From: Bartonella tribocorum
Lineage (GTDB): Bacteria > Pseudomonadota > Alphaproteobacteria > Rhizobiales > Rhizobiaceae
DNA: 32,208 nucleotides
Assembly: GCF_002778015.1 (NCBI RefSeq)
Contig: NZ_NJPP01000002.1
Coordinates: forward strand, 37,156 to 69,363
Reading direction: 5' to 3'
Positions 1-9,726 of the stretch are shown piece after piece. Below the pieces are notes generated by a model. The model did not search any database. It worked only from the letters and a program-made list of their open reading frames with translations, and was not told the DNA's origin. The position numbers and the translations under genes were made by a program. How positions within the stretch are numbered: position 1 is the stretch's first letter; every line of letters begins with the position of its first letter.

Positions 1-449
1 CGATGATATAAATGTTATTTTACAAAATTGTTTTTTCTTTCATAGAATGCTATCAGCAATCCTCAAAATTTTGGATAAAAATTTAAAAATGTATACGCTT
101 GAGAGCGATATGTGGCTTATGATAAAGCATACGAGGAAAGAGAAAAGCTATTTTTATTCTAGTGAAATAAGAAAATAGTGCTTTAACTCAAGTCTAGAGA
201 TTTATGCACTATCTTAACGGTATTGTGTTGATATTGTTACGTTTTATAAGATTTAAATAGATAGCAAAAAATGTTTTCTTATCTTAAAAAAGAAAATGAT
301 GGTATTATCCATAGATGAAATAGTCATCCATATTTTCAATCAATTCATAATAAGATGGAAACAAGGTCAATGTATTGATTTATATAGATAATTTATCTTT
401 TAAATTTGAATAAGAGCTTTGAATATCGTAAGATTTTCTCATGTCAAAT
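1..449. other. AT-rich stretch without a recognisable gene
   Basis: No open frame here looks like a protein I recognise, and I see no RNA gene, tandem repeat or strong terminator. Base composition is very AT-rich and stops are frequent in all frames. Homology to the integrase relic on the right becomes visible only from about position 450. I read this stretch as decayed or spacer DNA. Confidence 0.5.
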
Positions 450-750
450 CTGTTGATATTAAATTCAATGAAAGCTATCCTCTTGCACATCACAATTGGA
501 AGGAGGTATGTGCTGGATAAAAACGATTTAAGACAAGAATTAAAGGGGCTTCTTATAAATTATCTGCAATACAGGCTGTTACAACATAACAGAAAAAATA
601 GTAGGGTAGTGCTAATTTATATCTTATTTTGTGGTATCAACGCCAGCTTATTCTTGAAATCAAAGTGATAATGTCCATTTTAGAACGTTCATAAGAACTG
701 TCGTGAAATGGGAGAGATGAGTATTATGAGATTTTTTTTAACAAGTCTGT
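450..750 (+). pseudogene. Relic of a tyrosine-recombinase integrase (5' part only)
   Basis: This is a broken copy of the 5' end of the same kind of integrase as the relic at 5007-6150. Around 683-745 the DNA aligns with 5139-5212: both read about TTCATAAG, then a GAAATGGG/GAGATGGG block, then a GTGAGTTT/GTGAGTAT block. The homology also runs upstream: a 17-base block at 483-499 recurs at 4956-4972 with two mismatches, and both are followed by GGATAAAAA and ACAAGAA. In translation, fragments such as KLSAIQAVTT and HKNCREMGE resemble the N-terminal arm-binding domain of P4-like (DUF4102) integrases, but stops and frameshifts separate them. A 75-codon open frame at 441-668 crosses the region but is not in the integrase frame throughout, so I do not treat it as a gene. 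No catalytic domain remains. Confidence 0.55.
483..499 (+). repeat. 17-base block shared by both integrase relics, copy 1
   Basis: The block reads TTGCACATCACAATTGG and matches 4956-4972 at 15 of 17 positions. It lies about 50 bases ahead of the degenerate integrase start in both places, so it is part of a longer shared 5' flank. It could be leader or attachment-proximal sequence of the ancestral element; that role is inference. Confidence 0.5.
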
Positions 751-1013
751 GAGTTTATAATAAATAGTATTTTGTTGTTTATAAAGACATAATTTATTAG
801 AAAAAAATGTGTTTATCAGCAAATATTCACGTTTTTTGCATGGGAGATTATTCATGAAAAAGGATGTTCTATCGATCCATTTTTATTTGATAAAGAATCC
901 CAACACTGTAATGTAAAGTGTTATATGTTATGGCTTTGAAAGCTATTAACACTTGATTGTTTTTTCCGAAATATCCTTATGTCAATCATTTATAAGATGA
1001 TTTATTTGAAATT
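751..1013. other. Spacer between integrase relic and trkH terminator
   Basis: I see no gene, repeat or RNA here. All frames are closed by stops and the DNA is AT-rich. It may hold further decayed integrase sequence, but I cannot align it convincingly with the second relic. Confidence 0.4.
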
Positions 1014-1040
1014 AAAAAAACTTCAGTTGACTGATTGAAG
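1014..1040 (-). terminator. Possible Rho-independent terminator of trkH
   Basis: On the minus strand, CTTCA pairs with TGAAG around a 10-base loop and a run of seven T follows. It lies about 75 bases beyond the trkH stop. The stem is short and not GC-rich, so the call is moderate at best. Confidence 0.4.
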
Positions 1041-1113
1041 ATTGTTCCGCATATTGTGCACATCTTTTTATCTTGTCAATTTTTTATCATGGTAGAATAA
1101 AAAGCTCTCTACA

Positions 1114-2520
1114 TTAAAATTGTTCACGCCAGAAAGCGGGAATAAAAAGGACGGATATTGTTATGATTTCAAGGCGTCCAGCTAACATGAGAAAACTTAA
1201 AATCCATAAAGCATTATCGTTTATTGTAGAGAAATTACCAACGGGACCAATAATGTCTCCAAAGCCTGGGCCAACATTTGAAAGTGCTGTTAAAACTCCC
1301 GTAAAGGCAGAGGTAAAGTCAAGACCGGTTGTAAGTAAAAGTGCAGTGCCAATAACAAGGCAGAACACATAAAGACAGATAAAAAACAAAACGGCTTGAG
1401 CAACATCGTTTGATATATTTGAGTGATCGTAGCGCGCTTTTACAATGACATTAGGAGAAAGAAGTTTTTCTATATTTGTTTGTGTAATACGCCAAAGAAT
1501 AATGAGGCGATTGATTTTCATACCACCAGAAGTAGAACCAGCACATCCGCCCGTAAAAGAAACAATGAAGAAAATTCCAAGCGCAAACGGTCCCCAAAGT
1601 TGATAATCTTCAGCGCTATAACCTGTGGTGCTAATAATGGATGAAAGATGAAAAATGGCATCAAGAAAAATCAAATGGAAAGCGCGATGATCATGAAACC
1701 GTAGCCATGCTGCTAGAGCAAAGCTGAAAAGGAGAACGATATGGAGAAAAACAATCACTTGTGGATCAAGGAAGCGTTTGGAGTGTCCAGGAAGGAGTAA
1801 TTTAACATAAAGTACGAAGGGTAAAGCAGAAAGCAGCATGAAGATTGTTGAAATAATTAAGATGGCTGGTGTATCAGAAAAATAGCCAAAAGAAGCATCA
1901 TGCGTTGAAAAACCAGCTGTTGCTACTGTACTCATTGCATGGTTAATGGCATCAAATAAATTCATGCCAGCAGCAAAATAAGAAAGCATACAAGCCAACG
2001 TGAGTCCAACATAAGCAATGATAATTCCGTTAGCAATTTGGTTGATGCGAGGCAATATTTTTTCAGATTTATCAGATGATTCCATATGAAAAAGCCGCAC
2101 ACCACCTACACGCAGTGAAGGCAAAAGCAAGAGGGCTAAACCGATAAAACCAATGCCTCCAATCCAGCATATAATAGAGCGCCATAATAAAATACTGCGC
2201 GATAAATGATCAAGCCCAGAAAGGACAGTGGAACCTGTTGTTGTAATTCCAGAAACAGATTCAAAAATGGCTCCTGCTAGAGAAATGGGAAGAGGGGAAA
2301 GATAAAGAGGTAAGGCACCTACGATACTTCCTGTAAGCCAAAGACAAACAGTGAGCATAAAGCCAAGCCGTGCTGAAAAGCGACAAGTAGCGCCCTTTGT
2401 TGCTAAAAGAATCAGTGTTGCTAACATAGTAGTTATGGCACAAGAATAGAGAAAGTTTATCCAATTACGGTTATTGTCGTGCAAACCCACAAAAATTGGC
2501 AAAAGCATTGCTCCTCCCAT
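1114..2520 (-). CDS. trkH: TrkH-family potassium uptake protein
   Basis: Potassium-translocating membrane subunit of the Trk system, which normally works with the cytoplasmic NAD-binding regulator TrkA; trkA is not in this window. The protein is hydrophobic throughout and carries four pore-loop motifs in order, near TTTGSTVLSG, STVATAGFST, SSIISTTGYS and SNVGPGFGD, each with the glycine expected in the selectivity filter. A short loop rich in GGCAGSTSGG precedes the third-to-fourth repeat linker, as is typical of TrkH. The first ATG gives 468 residues, but the reading frame stays open and hydrophobic for about 15 more codons, back to an ATT at 2563-2565 preceded by AGGAAA. Starting there would give 483 residues, the length of E. 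coli TrkH. The gene is transcribed away from trxB. Confidence 0.93.
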   Translation of the reverse strand: MGGAMLLPIFVGLHDNNRNWINFLYSCAITTMLATLILLATKGATCRFSARLGFMLTVCLWLTGSIVGALPLYLSPLPISLAGAIFESVSGITTTGSTVLSGLDHLSRSILLWRSIICWIGGIGFIGLALLLLPSLRVGGVRLFHMESSDKSEKILPRINQIANGIIIAYVGLTLACMLSYFAAGMNLFDAINHAMSTVATAGFSTHDASFGYFSDTPAILIISTIFMLLSALPFVLYVKLLLPGHSKRFLDPQVIVFLHIVLLFSFALAAWLRFHDHRAFHLIFLDAIFHLSSIISTTGYSAEDYQLWGPFALGIFFIVSFTGGCAGSTSGGMKINRLIILWRITQTNIEKLLSPNVIVKARYDHSNISNDVAQAVLFFICLYVFCLVIGTALLLTTGLDFTSAFTGVLTALSNVGPGFGDIIGPVGNFSTINDNALWILSFLMLAGRLEIITISVLFIPAFWREQF

Positions 2521-2822
2521 AATTAACGCAAAACGTGCACAAACATTAATAATAAACTGAAAAATGACCGTTTCCTATCTTTGATCTTTTTTTATTGTGG
2601 TTTTGTGCTCATAAGAATTTACGTTTTTCTCTTTATAGGATAAAGATTAATTTTTAACATGAACATGCTTTGATGAATTGGCAATCAGACCTTTTCATAA
2701 AACTTAAAAAGAAGTACATACGTATAACATAATTGGAGCTCTTGAAAAAGATTTTTTAAAAGGCTTCATTCCTTTGTCATTTATAAAATAATAATTAAGT
2801 TGTAAAAAGTGAAGGGGATTTA
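2521..2822. promoter_or_regulatory. Divergent intergenic region between trkH and trxB
   Basis: This spacer must hold the promoters of two divergent genes, trkH leftward and trxB rightward. Bases 2521-2565 may actually encode the N-terminus of TrkH. I do not see a -35/-10 pair clear enough to place either promoter, and no operator-like palindrome stands out. Confidence 0.35.
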
Positions 2823-3779
2823 ATGGTAAAATTGCATATTCGTCTGCTGATTATTGGCTCAGGTCCGGCTGGTTATACAGCGGCGATCTACGCAGCAAGA
2901 GCAATGATCCAGCCGGTTTTAGTGACAGGCTTGCAGCAGGGTGGACAATTAACAATTACAACGGATGTTGAAAATTATCCAGGTTTTGCTTCTCCCATTC
3001 AAGGACCATGGTTGATGGAACAAATGGCAAAACAAGCTGAGAATATGGGGACAAAAATTGTCTATGATACGATTACAAAGGCAGATTTATTGCAGTATCC
3101 TTTTGTTTTATATGGGGATTCAGGAACACAATATTCTTGTGATGCACTGATTATTGCAACAGGGGCTAAAGCGCGCTGGCTTGGTTTAGAAAGTGAACAG
3201 ACCTTTATGGGCGGTGGTGTTTCTGCTTGTGCTACATGTGATGGCTTTTTTTATCGGGATAAGGATGTGATTGTGGTAGGAGGAGGAAATACGGCCGTTG
3301 AAGAAGCTCTTTATTTATCGCATATAGCAAAAAGTGTAAGCGTGGTTCATCGGCGAGAACAGTTTCGGGCAGAGAAAATTTTACAAGATAGGTTGTTTGC
3401 GTGTAATAATGTACGTGTTCTTTGGGATCATGTGGTTGAAGAAATTGTGGGGCTTCCAGCTCAGGGGGCAAAAGGAGCTGTTGTAACAGGGGCACGTTTG
3501 AAAAATGTTAAAACAGGTTACGAGATGAAAGTGGAGGCAGAGGGAATATTTATTGCCATTGGGCATGATCCTGCTGTTTCTCTATTTGAAGGACAACTGA
3601 AACAAAAACAAAGCGGTTATTTATGGACAGCACCGGATTCAACAGCAACAAGCATTGCTGGTGTTTTTGCTGCAGGAGATGTAACGGATGAAACATTCCG
3701 CCAAGCTGTAACTGCTGCAGGAAGGGGATGTATGGCAGCATTGGAAGCAGAACGGTTTTTAGATTTATCTAAGCGTTAA
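2823..3779 (+). CDS. trxB: Thioredoxin reductase (NADPH)
   Basis: Cytoplasmic FAD enzyme that passes electrons from NADPH to thioredoxin, keeping protein thiols reduced. At 318 residues it has the usual length. The N-terminal FAD-binding fingerprint GSGPAG is at residues 12-17, the redox-active pair C136-A-T-C139 is followed by DGFF, the NADPH-binding GGGNTAVEEA follows near residue 153, and the second FAD motif AAGDV with FRQAVTAAGRGC lies near the C-terminus. The start is supported by GAAGGGGA just upstream. A LysR-type regulator begins 42 bases after the stop on the same strand. This pairing is one I recall from Sinorhizobium and Brucella, and it suggests co-transcription and a link to redox control. 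Confidence 0.96.
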   Translation: MVKLHIRLLIIGSGPAGYTAAIYAARAMIQPVLVTGLQQGGQLTITTDVENYPGFASPIQGPWLMEQMAKQAENMGTKIVYDTITKADLLQYPFVLYGDSGTQYSCDALIIATGAKARWLGLESEQTFMGGGVSACATCDGFFYRDKDVIVVGGGNTAVEEALYLSHIAKSVSVVHRREQFRAEKILQDRLFACNNVRVLWDHVVEEIVGLPAQGAKGAVVTGARLKNVKTGYEMKVEAEGIFIAIGHDPAVSLFEGQLKQKQSGYLWTAPDSTATSIAGVFAAGDVTDETFRQAVTAAGRGCMAALEAERFLDLSKR

Positions 3780-3821
3780 TAATTCATTGAGAACAGAGAG
3801 AATCTAGAGGTAGAATTAATT

Positions 3822-4727
3822 GTGGCGCCATCGTTGGATTGGGATAAGTTAAGGGTTTTTCACGCTGCAGCAGAAGCGGGATCTTTTACGCATGCTGCTC
3901 AAAAGCTCCATTTATCCCAATCAGCAGTTTCACGACAGGTTTCAGCTTTAGAACAAGAAGTTGGGGTATTGTTATTCCAGCGTCATGCGCGTGGTTTGAT
4001 TCTTACAAAACAGGGAGAAACTCTTTATCGTACAGCTCATGATGTTTTGATGAAGCTTGAAAATGTACGTTTGCAATTGAGTGAAAGCTATGCAAAACCA
4101 ACGGGGCATTTGCGTGTGACCTCGACCTTTGGAATGGGGGCAGGGTGGATTGCAGAGCGTATGCCTGAATTTCTTAGTCTTTATCCAGATATGCAGGTTC
4201 AGCTTTTGCTTTCCGATGAAGAACTTGATTTAACAATGTGTCATGCAGATTGTGCTGTTCGCCTCCATCAACCTCAACAACCCGATCTTATACAAAGAAA
4301 ATTATTTACCATTCATATGCATGTTTATGCTTCGGAAAAATATATTGCAAATTATGGAAAACCTGAAAAATTATCTGAGCTCGATGAGCATCGTATTATT
4401 TCGTTTGGTGAACCTGTTCCGCCTTATTTGTCTGGTTTGAATTGGTTGGAAAAAGCTGGTAGAAGTGATGGATCATTGCGCGTTTCAGTTCTACAAATAA
4501 ACAATATTATTTCAATAAAGAATGCGCTTATGCGTGATCTTGGGATTGCTGTTCTGCCTGATTATATTGTCCATAATAATGAACATTTGGTACGTCTTTT
4601 TCCGGATATGGTTGATATCCCTTCTTTTGATACTTTTTTTTGTTATCCTTATAATTTAAAGAATTTGGCAAGGTTGAATGCTTTTCGAGATTATATTTTC
4701 TTAAAAGCGCGTCAGTGGTCTTTTTAA
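3822..4727 (+). CDS. lsrB: LysR-family regulator, LsrB/VtlR-like
   Basis: DNA-binding transcription factor with a winged helix-turn-helix at residues 6-65 (FTHAAQKLHLSQSAVSRQVS contains the recognition helix) and a LysR substrate-binding domain from about residue 95. The stretch LDWDKLRVFHAAAEAGSFTH and the later HADCAVRLHQPQQPDLIQRK closely match what I remember of Sinorhizobium LsrB and Brucella VtlR. Those control envelope polysaccharide, oxidative-stress and small-RNA genes. Cys144 sits where LsrB carries a redox-relevant cysteine, and Cys140 is an extra neighbour. Translation starts at GTG (3822) with AGAGG about 11 bases upstream; no in-frame ATG fits better. The gene follows trxB closely. 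The family is certain; the orthologue name is from memory. Confidence 0.88.
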   Translation: MAPSLDWDKLRVFHAAAEAGSFTHAAQKLHLSQSAVSRQVSALEQEVGVLLFQRHARGLILTKQGETLYRTAHDVLMKLENVRLQLSESYAKPTGHLRVTSTFGMGAGWIAERMPEFLSLYPDMQVQLLLSDEELDLTMCHADCAVRLHQPQQPDLIQRKLFTIHMHVYASEKYIANYGKPEKLSELDEHRIISFGEPVPPYLSGLNWLEKAGRSDGSLRVSVLQINNIISIKNALMRDLGIAVLPDYIVHNNEHLVRLFPDMVDIPSFDTFFCYPYNLKNLARLNAFRDYIFLKARQWSF

Positions 4728-5006
4728 TATTCAAGCCTTCATTTTATGCGGAAGAATTGATTATTTTGTATCTTGACACTCTCGTAATATTCTTTCGTTT
4801 TAAATTTTCCCATATTGAATCAGTTAAAATCATTCATTGCATGACGTTGTAAGTATACAACTTATTAATTTATAATAATATATCATTATTCAACTTGAAT
4901 GAGAAGCTTCCCTCATTCTGAGCCTGTTTATATTGAAGCAACCAAAATTACTTGCTTGCACGTCACAAGTGGGGAAACATATGGATAAAAATTGTACAAG
5001 AAAGGT
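4728..5006. other. AT-rich spacer with 5' flank of the second integrase relic
   Basis: No gene is visible. From about 4925 the sequence is homologous to the flank ahead of the first relic (about 450-545). No terminator for trxB-lsrB is obvious just after 4727. Confidence 0.4.
4956..4972 (+). repeat. 17-base block shared by both integrase relics, copy 2
   Basis: The block reads TTGCACGTCACAAGTGG, differing from 483-499 at two positions. It stands about 35 bases ahead of the next shared motif (ACAAGAA) and 50 bases ahead of the relic's ATG at 5007. Confidence 0.5.
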
Positions 5007-6150
5007 ATGCCTCTTTTGAACCGCCTCAAGTGCCAAGGGTTGTCGAAGCATTTTAGAGCGGGAAGAGCTGTGTGATGTGCTGGCTTACTCTTTTATTAAG
5101 TATAAAGATGGAGGGAAAAATGGTTTTATCGTTATAATATTCATAAGGAACCATTGCGAGATGGGGGGTGCCTTGAGAGAGATATCTCTTTTTAAAACGA
5201 GCGCGTGAGTATGCAACTGGGCGGCAATCTGTTCTACGTGAAAGGTGAAGGTTGTGACTCTATTGAAGAACGCGATAAACAAAAGCGTAAGGTAATAAGC
5301 GATCTCTATTATTTAAAGGATATTTTTCTAAAGACTTTTGCAAGTTTAAAAGCTGAACTAAAAGGTGATGATAAAGATGGAAGTTGATCTTTTACCTTTA
5401 AAACTTCATATTTTGCCTAAATTAGGCGGCCTCCCCTTTTCAGAAATTACACAGAACAGAAATACATTCACTTCCATCTAGCCTATAAAAGCTAATACAG
5501 CTTGTAAGGCTCTGAACTATCTTAATATTTGTCTCACATATGCTGTGGCGTTAGATTGGGATGTTGTTTGACGAGCAGTAAAACAAGCACGAATTTTCTT
5601 AGGGATAAAACATTATAAAACAAAAATATGTCGGCAATGGATTGGAGAGATATTTCGATTTTTTACAAAATAATTTTTCACATAACAGCCCTAACACAAC
5701 AGACTTTGCATTTGCTTATTCTTACAGGGGGTATTCTTTTCCCTTATGTCACACGCGTAAAAATTAGGTTGAGGGTGATATCCTGACCGTCCTTGGTTTG
5801 AAAATATGCAAGGTCATCTGATACTATAAACAGAATTTTGCGTGTCTTTATCACTAGAGGTATTAGAAATTTTGAAACAAGCGCGTTTGCTGTTTCACAA
5901 TGATTTTTTGTGAGAGATCATGGCTATTTTGCTAATAGTTGTATGTCAAAGTGTATAAAAAAATAAACTTGACGCTTGTACGCATGGGGCTCACTCTAGT
6001 TTATGGGACTGCCTCGCTGAAACAACCGATGATCCTTATGAGATTACCAAAATCATTTTACACATGATGAAAGCCATTTGTGTGGATAAGCATTTTTGCA
6101 GAAAGGGATAAAATGTCTTTTATGAATGCTCTCAAATGTGAAGGTTATTA
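5007..6150 (+). pseudogene. Decayed P4-like tyrosine integrase (DUF4102 type)
   Basis: Fragments of a site-specific phage/island integrase can be followed through all three frames. An ATG at 5007, after AAGAAAGG, opens MPLLNRLKCQGLSKHFRAG. Next come WFYRYNIHKEP near 5110-5155, then the 60-codon open stretch at 5205-5387 with SIEERDKQKRK and LKAELKGD, then LHILPKLGGLPFSEIT and KANTACKALNYLNICLTYAV (5400-5560). Further on are LLILTG near 5720, VSLSLEVLEILKQARLLFHN near 5845-5900 and SSLWDCLAETTDDPYEITKI near 5995-6057. There are many stops and frameshifts. The catalytic Arg expected after LTG is gone, and the HGFR-type box reads HGAH, so the enzyme is dead. The 3' boundary is approximate. A similar but shorter relic lies at 450-750. 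Confidence 0.85.
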
Positions 6151-6404
6151 TAACATTGAAAATTGGACAATCGTATGAGACTGATTTCTTTCTATTTAAT
6201 TAAAAAGAGAGGTCCAAGATTGAGGGGAAATTAAAGCTATGTGTTTATTGCATAGCAGATACGCTTAAGTCTTCATTGTGCTTCTGCTTATAAAATGACA
6301 TAAAATGCTATCTCTTGATTATGTTGCCTCCCATTGCATTTTCTTGAGTGTTCCCTTACGAAGGTCTTTCAGATTGATTTTATCTCTGAGGATTTTCCAG
6401 ATTT

Positions 6405-6429
6405 GCCGGACATTTGTCCGGCTTTTTTT
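6405..6429 (+). terminator. Strong Rho-independent terminator without an upstream gene
   Basis: GCCGGAC pairs perfectly with GTCCGGC around an ATTT loop and seven T follow directly. It is among the strongest terminators in the window, yet no intact plus-strand gene lies upstream. It could close a small RNA, or be left over from a lost gene. Confidence 0.85.
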
Positions 6430-7117
6430 ATTCCTAAAAGAATGCCTAGAAATTTTTCCAAGTATAATAAAGTTCAACGAGGAATTTGAGAGATCTTTAT
6501 TCTATTATACCATAAAAGCACTGCCTTTAGGGACGAGATGTAAAGCATATAAAATTTTAATAGATTGAAGTATTTTTTATGAGAGTATGAGGTGAATATT
6601 GAGGTCTTTCTTAGTGTTATAAATTGGATAGAAAAGGCGAATTTTATCAATTCGGGTGCTTTTTTAGGAAATATTTTTCAGTGTGCTTAAGCTTTCTGAT
6701 ATCTGTGAATAGTATCACGTAAAAGTTTTGAAAAAATGATATAAGATTTGCTGTACAATTATTTTTACATTCATGAAAAAGCAGGTTAAGCATTATCATT
6801 TTTTATCAGCTTTCAATAATTGCGTAGTCTTTGCATTTGAGAGAGGGAGGTATTTTTCTCCTTTTTTTGAGTGTTTTATCAAGACATCAACTCTGCTTGT
6901 GATATGTAAGAAAATGCTATTGAGGGGCTTCAGATAGGCAGATTTAAAATAAGAGAATCTTATAAGGGGATAATTCAATTTAAGAATCAATGAATTATTA
7001 TAAATCAATATTCTTCTATATATCATTTATTATAACTTAACGTGACGATACAACAGAATATGATTTGTATTTCACTTAGAAAAAATAAAGAGATACAAAA
7101 TTAAAATCAGTTCATTT

Positions 7118-7144
7118 CTATAGGAGGGTAAAAGACCTCTATAG
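7118..7144. other. Imperfect inverted repeat
   Basis: CTATAGGAGG and CCTCTATAG can pair over nine bases with one bulged G around an eight-base A-rich loop. No T-run follows directly on either strand, so a terminator role is doubtful. It stands alone in non-coding DNA. Confidence 0.3.
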
Positions 7145-7734
7145 ATTTTCAAATTTTTGGGGGGAAATATTATACAATGTACACTTTGCGTGAGAGGCTT
7201 TGGTTTATAATCTCTTATAGGAGACATACATTCAAAAACGATAAAAACAGCTAAATTTTTTAAAGTATAAAGATATCTCTTTTCTAGAAATCTCTCTGAT
7301 ATGAAAAAACATTGATTATAATTTACCTAAAATTCGCGAGAAGAATGCTCTTGACTATAAATTAAGACAAAATAAGACATAAACATTTTATGTGAAACGC
7401 CGTTTTTTATCCTATATTTACAACAATAAATACATTGCCCTTTCTTAAGTAAAGAGAGGACTAATAAAGCAATTTCTTAATTTAAATTTTTCTATTAACC
7501 TTTAAATTTATATTTCCAATAGAGAAAAAAAGTTTTCATCTCTCATAACGATAGACTGATTCATCTATTTGATGCTGGTTTTTTTGATCTTTATAGGAAG
7601 CCTCTATTTTTTTGTTATGTTTATTTATGAATATTTTTACTGAATTGATAGGCTTTGTCCTCACATCTTTTGATATTTTGTCAGATAAATTGACATTTTG
7701 CAAAAAACAATCACAAGAGATGATGTTAAAAATT

Positions 7735-9203
<1,469 letters not shown>

Positions 9204-9235
9204 AAAAATCTCCGTCGTTATAGACGAAGATTTTT
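9204..9235 (-). terminator. Terminator of the cold-shock gene
   Basis: A 13-base stem with one mismatch (AAAAATCTCCGTC against GACGAAGATTTTT) surrounds a six-base loop, about 25 bases after the csp stop. The A/T ends of the stem give a T-run on the minus strand, and nearly the same on the plus strand, so it may work both ways. Confidence 0.75.
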
Positions 9236-9261
9236 AAATGAAATATTGCAGAATTTAAACT

Positions 9262-9471
9262 TTAAAGAGCTGCAAGGTTTCCAGCGGCAAATTTTCCTGA
9301 ACGACGATCTTGAAGAACATCATAAGAAATTTTTTGCCCTTCATTAAGATTGCTTAAACCAGAACGCTCAACAGCGGAAATATGTACAAATACATCTGCA
9401 CTGCCATCACTAGGCTGAATGAAGCCGAAACCTTTTGTTGTATTAAACCACTTAACTGTTCCTGTAGACAT
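9262..9471 (-). CDS. cspA: Cold-shock domain protein (CspA family)
   Basis: Small nucleic-acid-binding protein of 69 residues, thought to act as an RNA chaperone that melts mRNA structure. It is a single cold-shock domain: GTVKWFNTTKGFGFI carries RNP1 (KGFGFI), followed by RNP2 in DVFVHISAV. I start it at the ATG at 9471, because GGAG lies just upstream and the protein then begins in the family-typical way (MSTGTVKWFN). The open frame runs 18 codons further upstream, but that part overlaps the promoter-like and ribosome-binding region. It lies between aatA and carB, all on the minus strand, with its own terminator. Whether it is induced by cold or growth phase cannot be read here. Confidence 0.93.
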   Translation of the reverse strand: MSTGTVKWFNTTKGFGFIQPSDGSADVFVHISAVERSGLSNLNEGQKISYDVLQDRRSGKFAAGNLAAL

Positions 9472-9497
9472 AGGAAACTCCTTAGATATATAATTAT

Positions 9498-9525
9498 ATT
9501 GTATACTGAAGCTATAATTCTTCAA
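9498..9525 (-). promoter_or_regulatory. Candidate sigma-70 promoter of cspA
   Basis: On the minus strand TTGAAG (9520-9525) and TACAAT (9498-9503) are separated by 16 bases and would start transcription about 20 bases before the csp ATG. A TATAAT-like hexamer overlaps the -10. This is a by-eye match in AT-rich DNA, so confidence is limited. Confidence 0.35.
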
Positions 9526-9636
9526 TACGATTGTAGATCGAAATTAGGTGGAGAGGTTTCGTCAAAAGTGCAGAACGCACAGGAAAGAAAGTCACATAAC
9601 CGAAAATTCGATAGGAGCTATATAAAAACTTTTGGA

Positions 9637-9678
9637 ATAAAAAGCAAGCTCTAATTACTATTAAATCTTGCTTTTTAT
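9637..9678 (-). terminator. Likely terminator of carB
   Basis: A perfect 12-base stem (ATAAAAAGCAAG with its complement) encloses an 18-base loop about 50 bases after the carB stop. The T-run is within the 3' arm of the stem. The large loop lowers confidence. Confidence 0.5.
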
Positions 9679-9726
9679 ACAAAGGAGAAATCGAAAAAGC
9701 ATATGCTTTTGTGCCTAGCAAAAAAT

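Larger units (their letters stand above)
6151..7734. other. 1.6 kb gene-poor AT-rich region
   Basis: No intact gene is recognisable. It contains the strong terminator at 6405-6429, two weaker hairpins upstream of it (GCTATG/CATAGC at 6236-6256 and TCAGA/TCTGA at 6369-6389) and an imperfect palindrome at 7118-7144. A GTG-started 32-codon frame at 6592-6690 lacks a clear ribosome binding site and resembles nothing I know. The rest is low-complexity AT-rich sequence, probably eroded accessory DNA continuing from the integrase relic. Confidence 0.5.

Noticed and set aside
441-668. 75-codon open frame on the plus strand
   Set aside because: It crosses the integrase relic in a frame that does not carry the integrase-like fragments throughout, has no clear ribosome binding site and ends in relic sequence.
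5205-5387. 60-codon open frame that might be a small protein
   Set aside because: Its sequence (SIEERDKQKRK, LKAELKGD) fits the middle of an integrase arm-binding domain, so it is part of the pseudogene.
6592-6690. GTG-started 32-codon frame
   Set aside because: Weak ribosome binding site, no recognisable family, and such frames are expected by chance in 1.6 kb of AT-rich DNA.
7241-7255. 15-base sequence repeated exactly at 29114-29128
   Set aside because: The flanks do not match and the sequence is mostly A/T, so chance is a fair explanation; not enough to call a repeat family.
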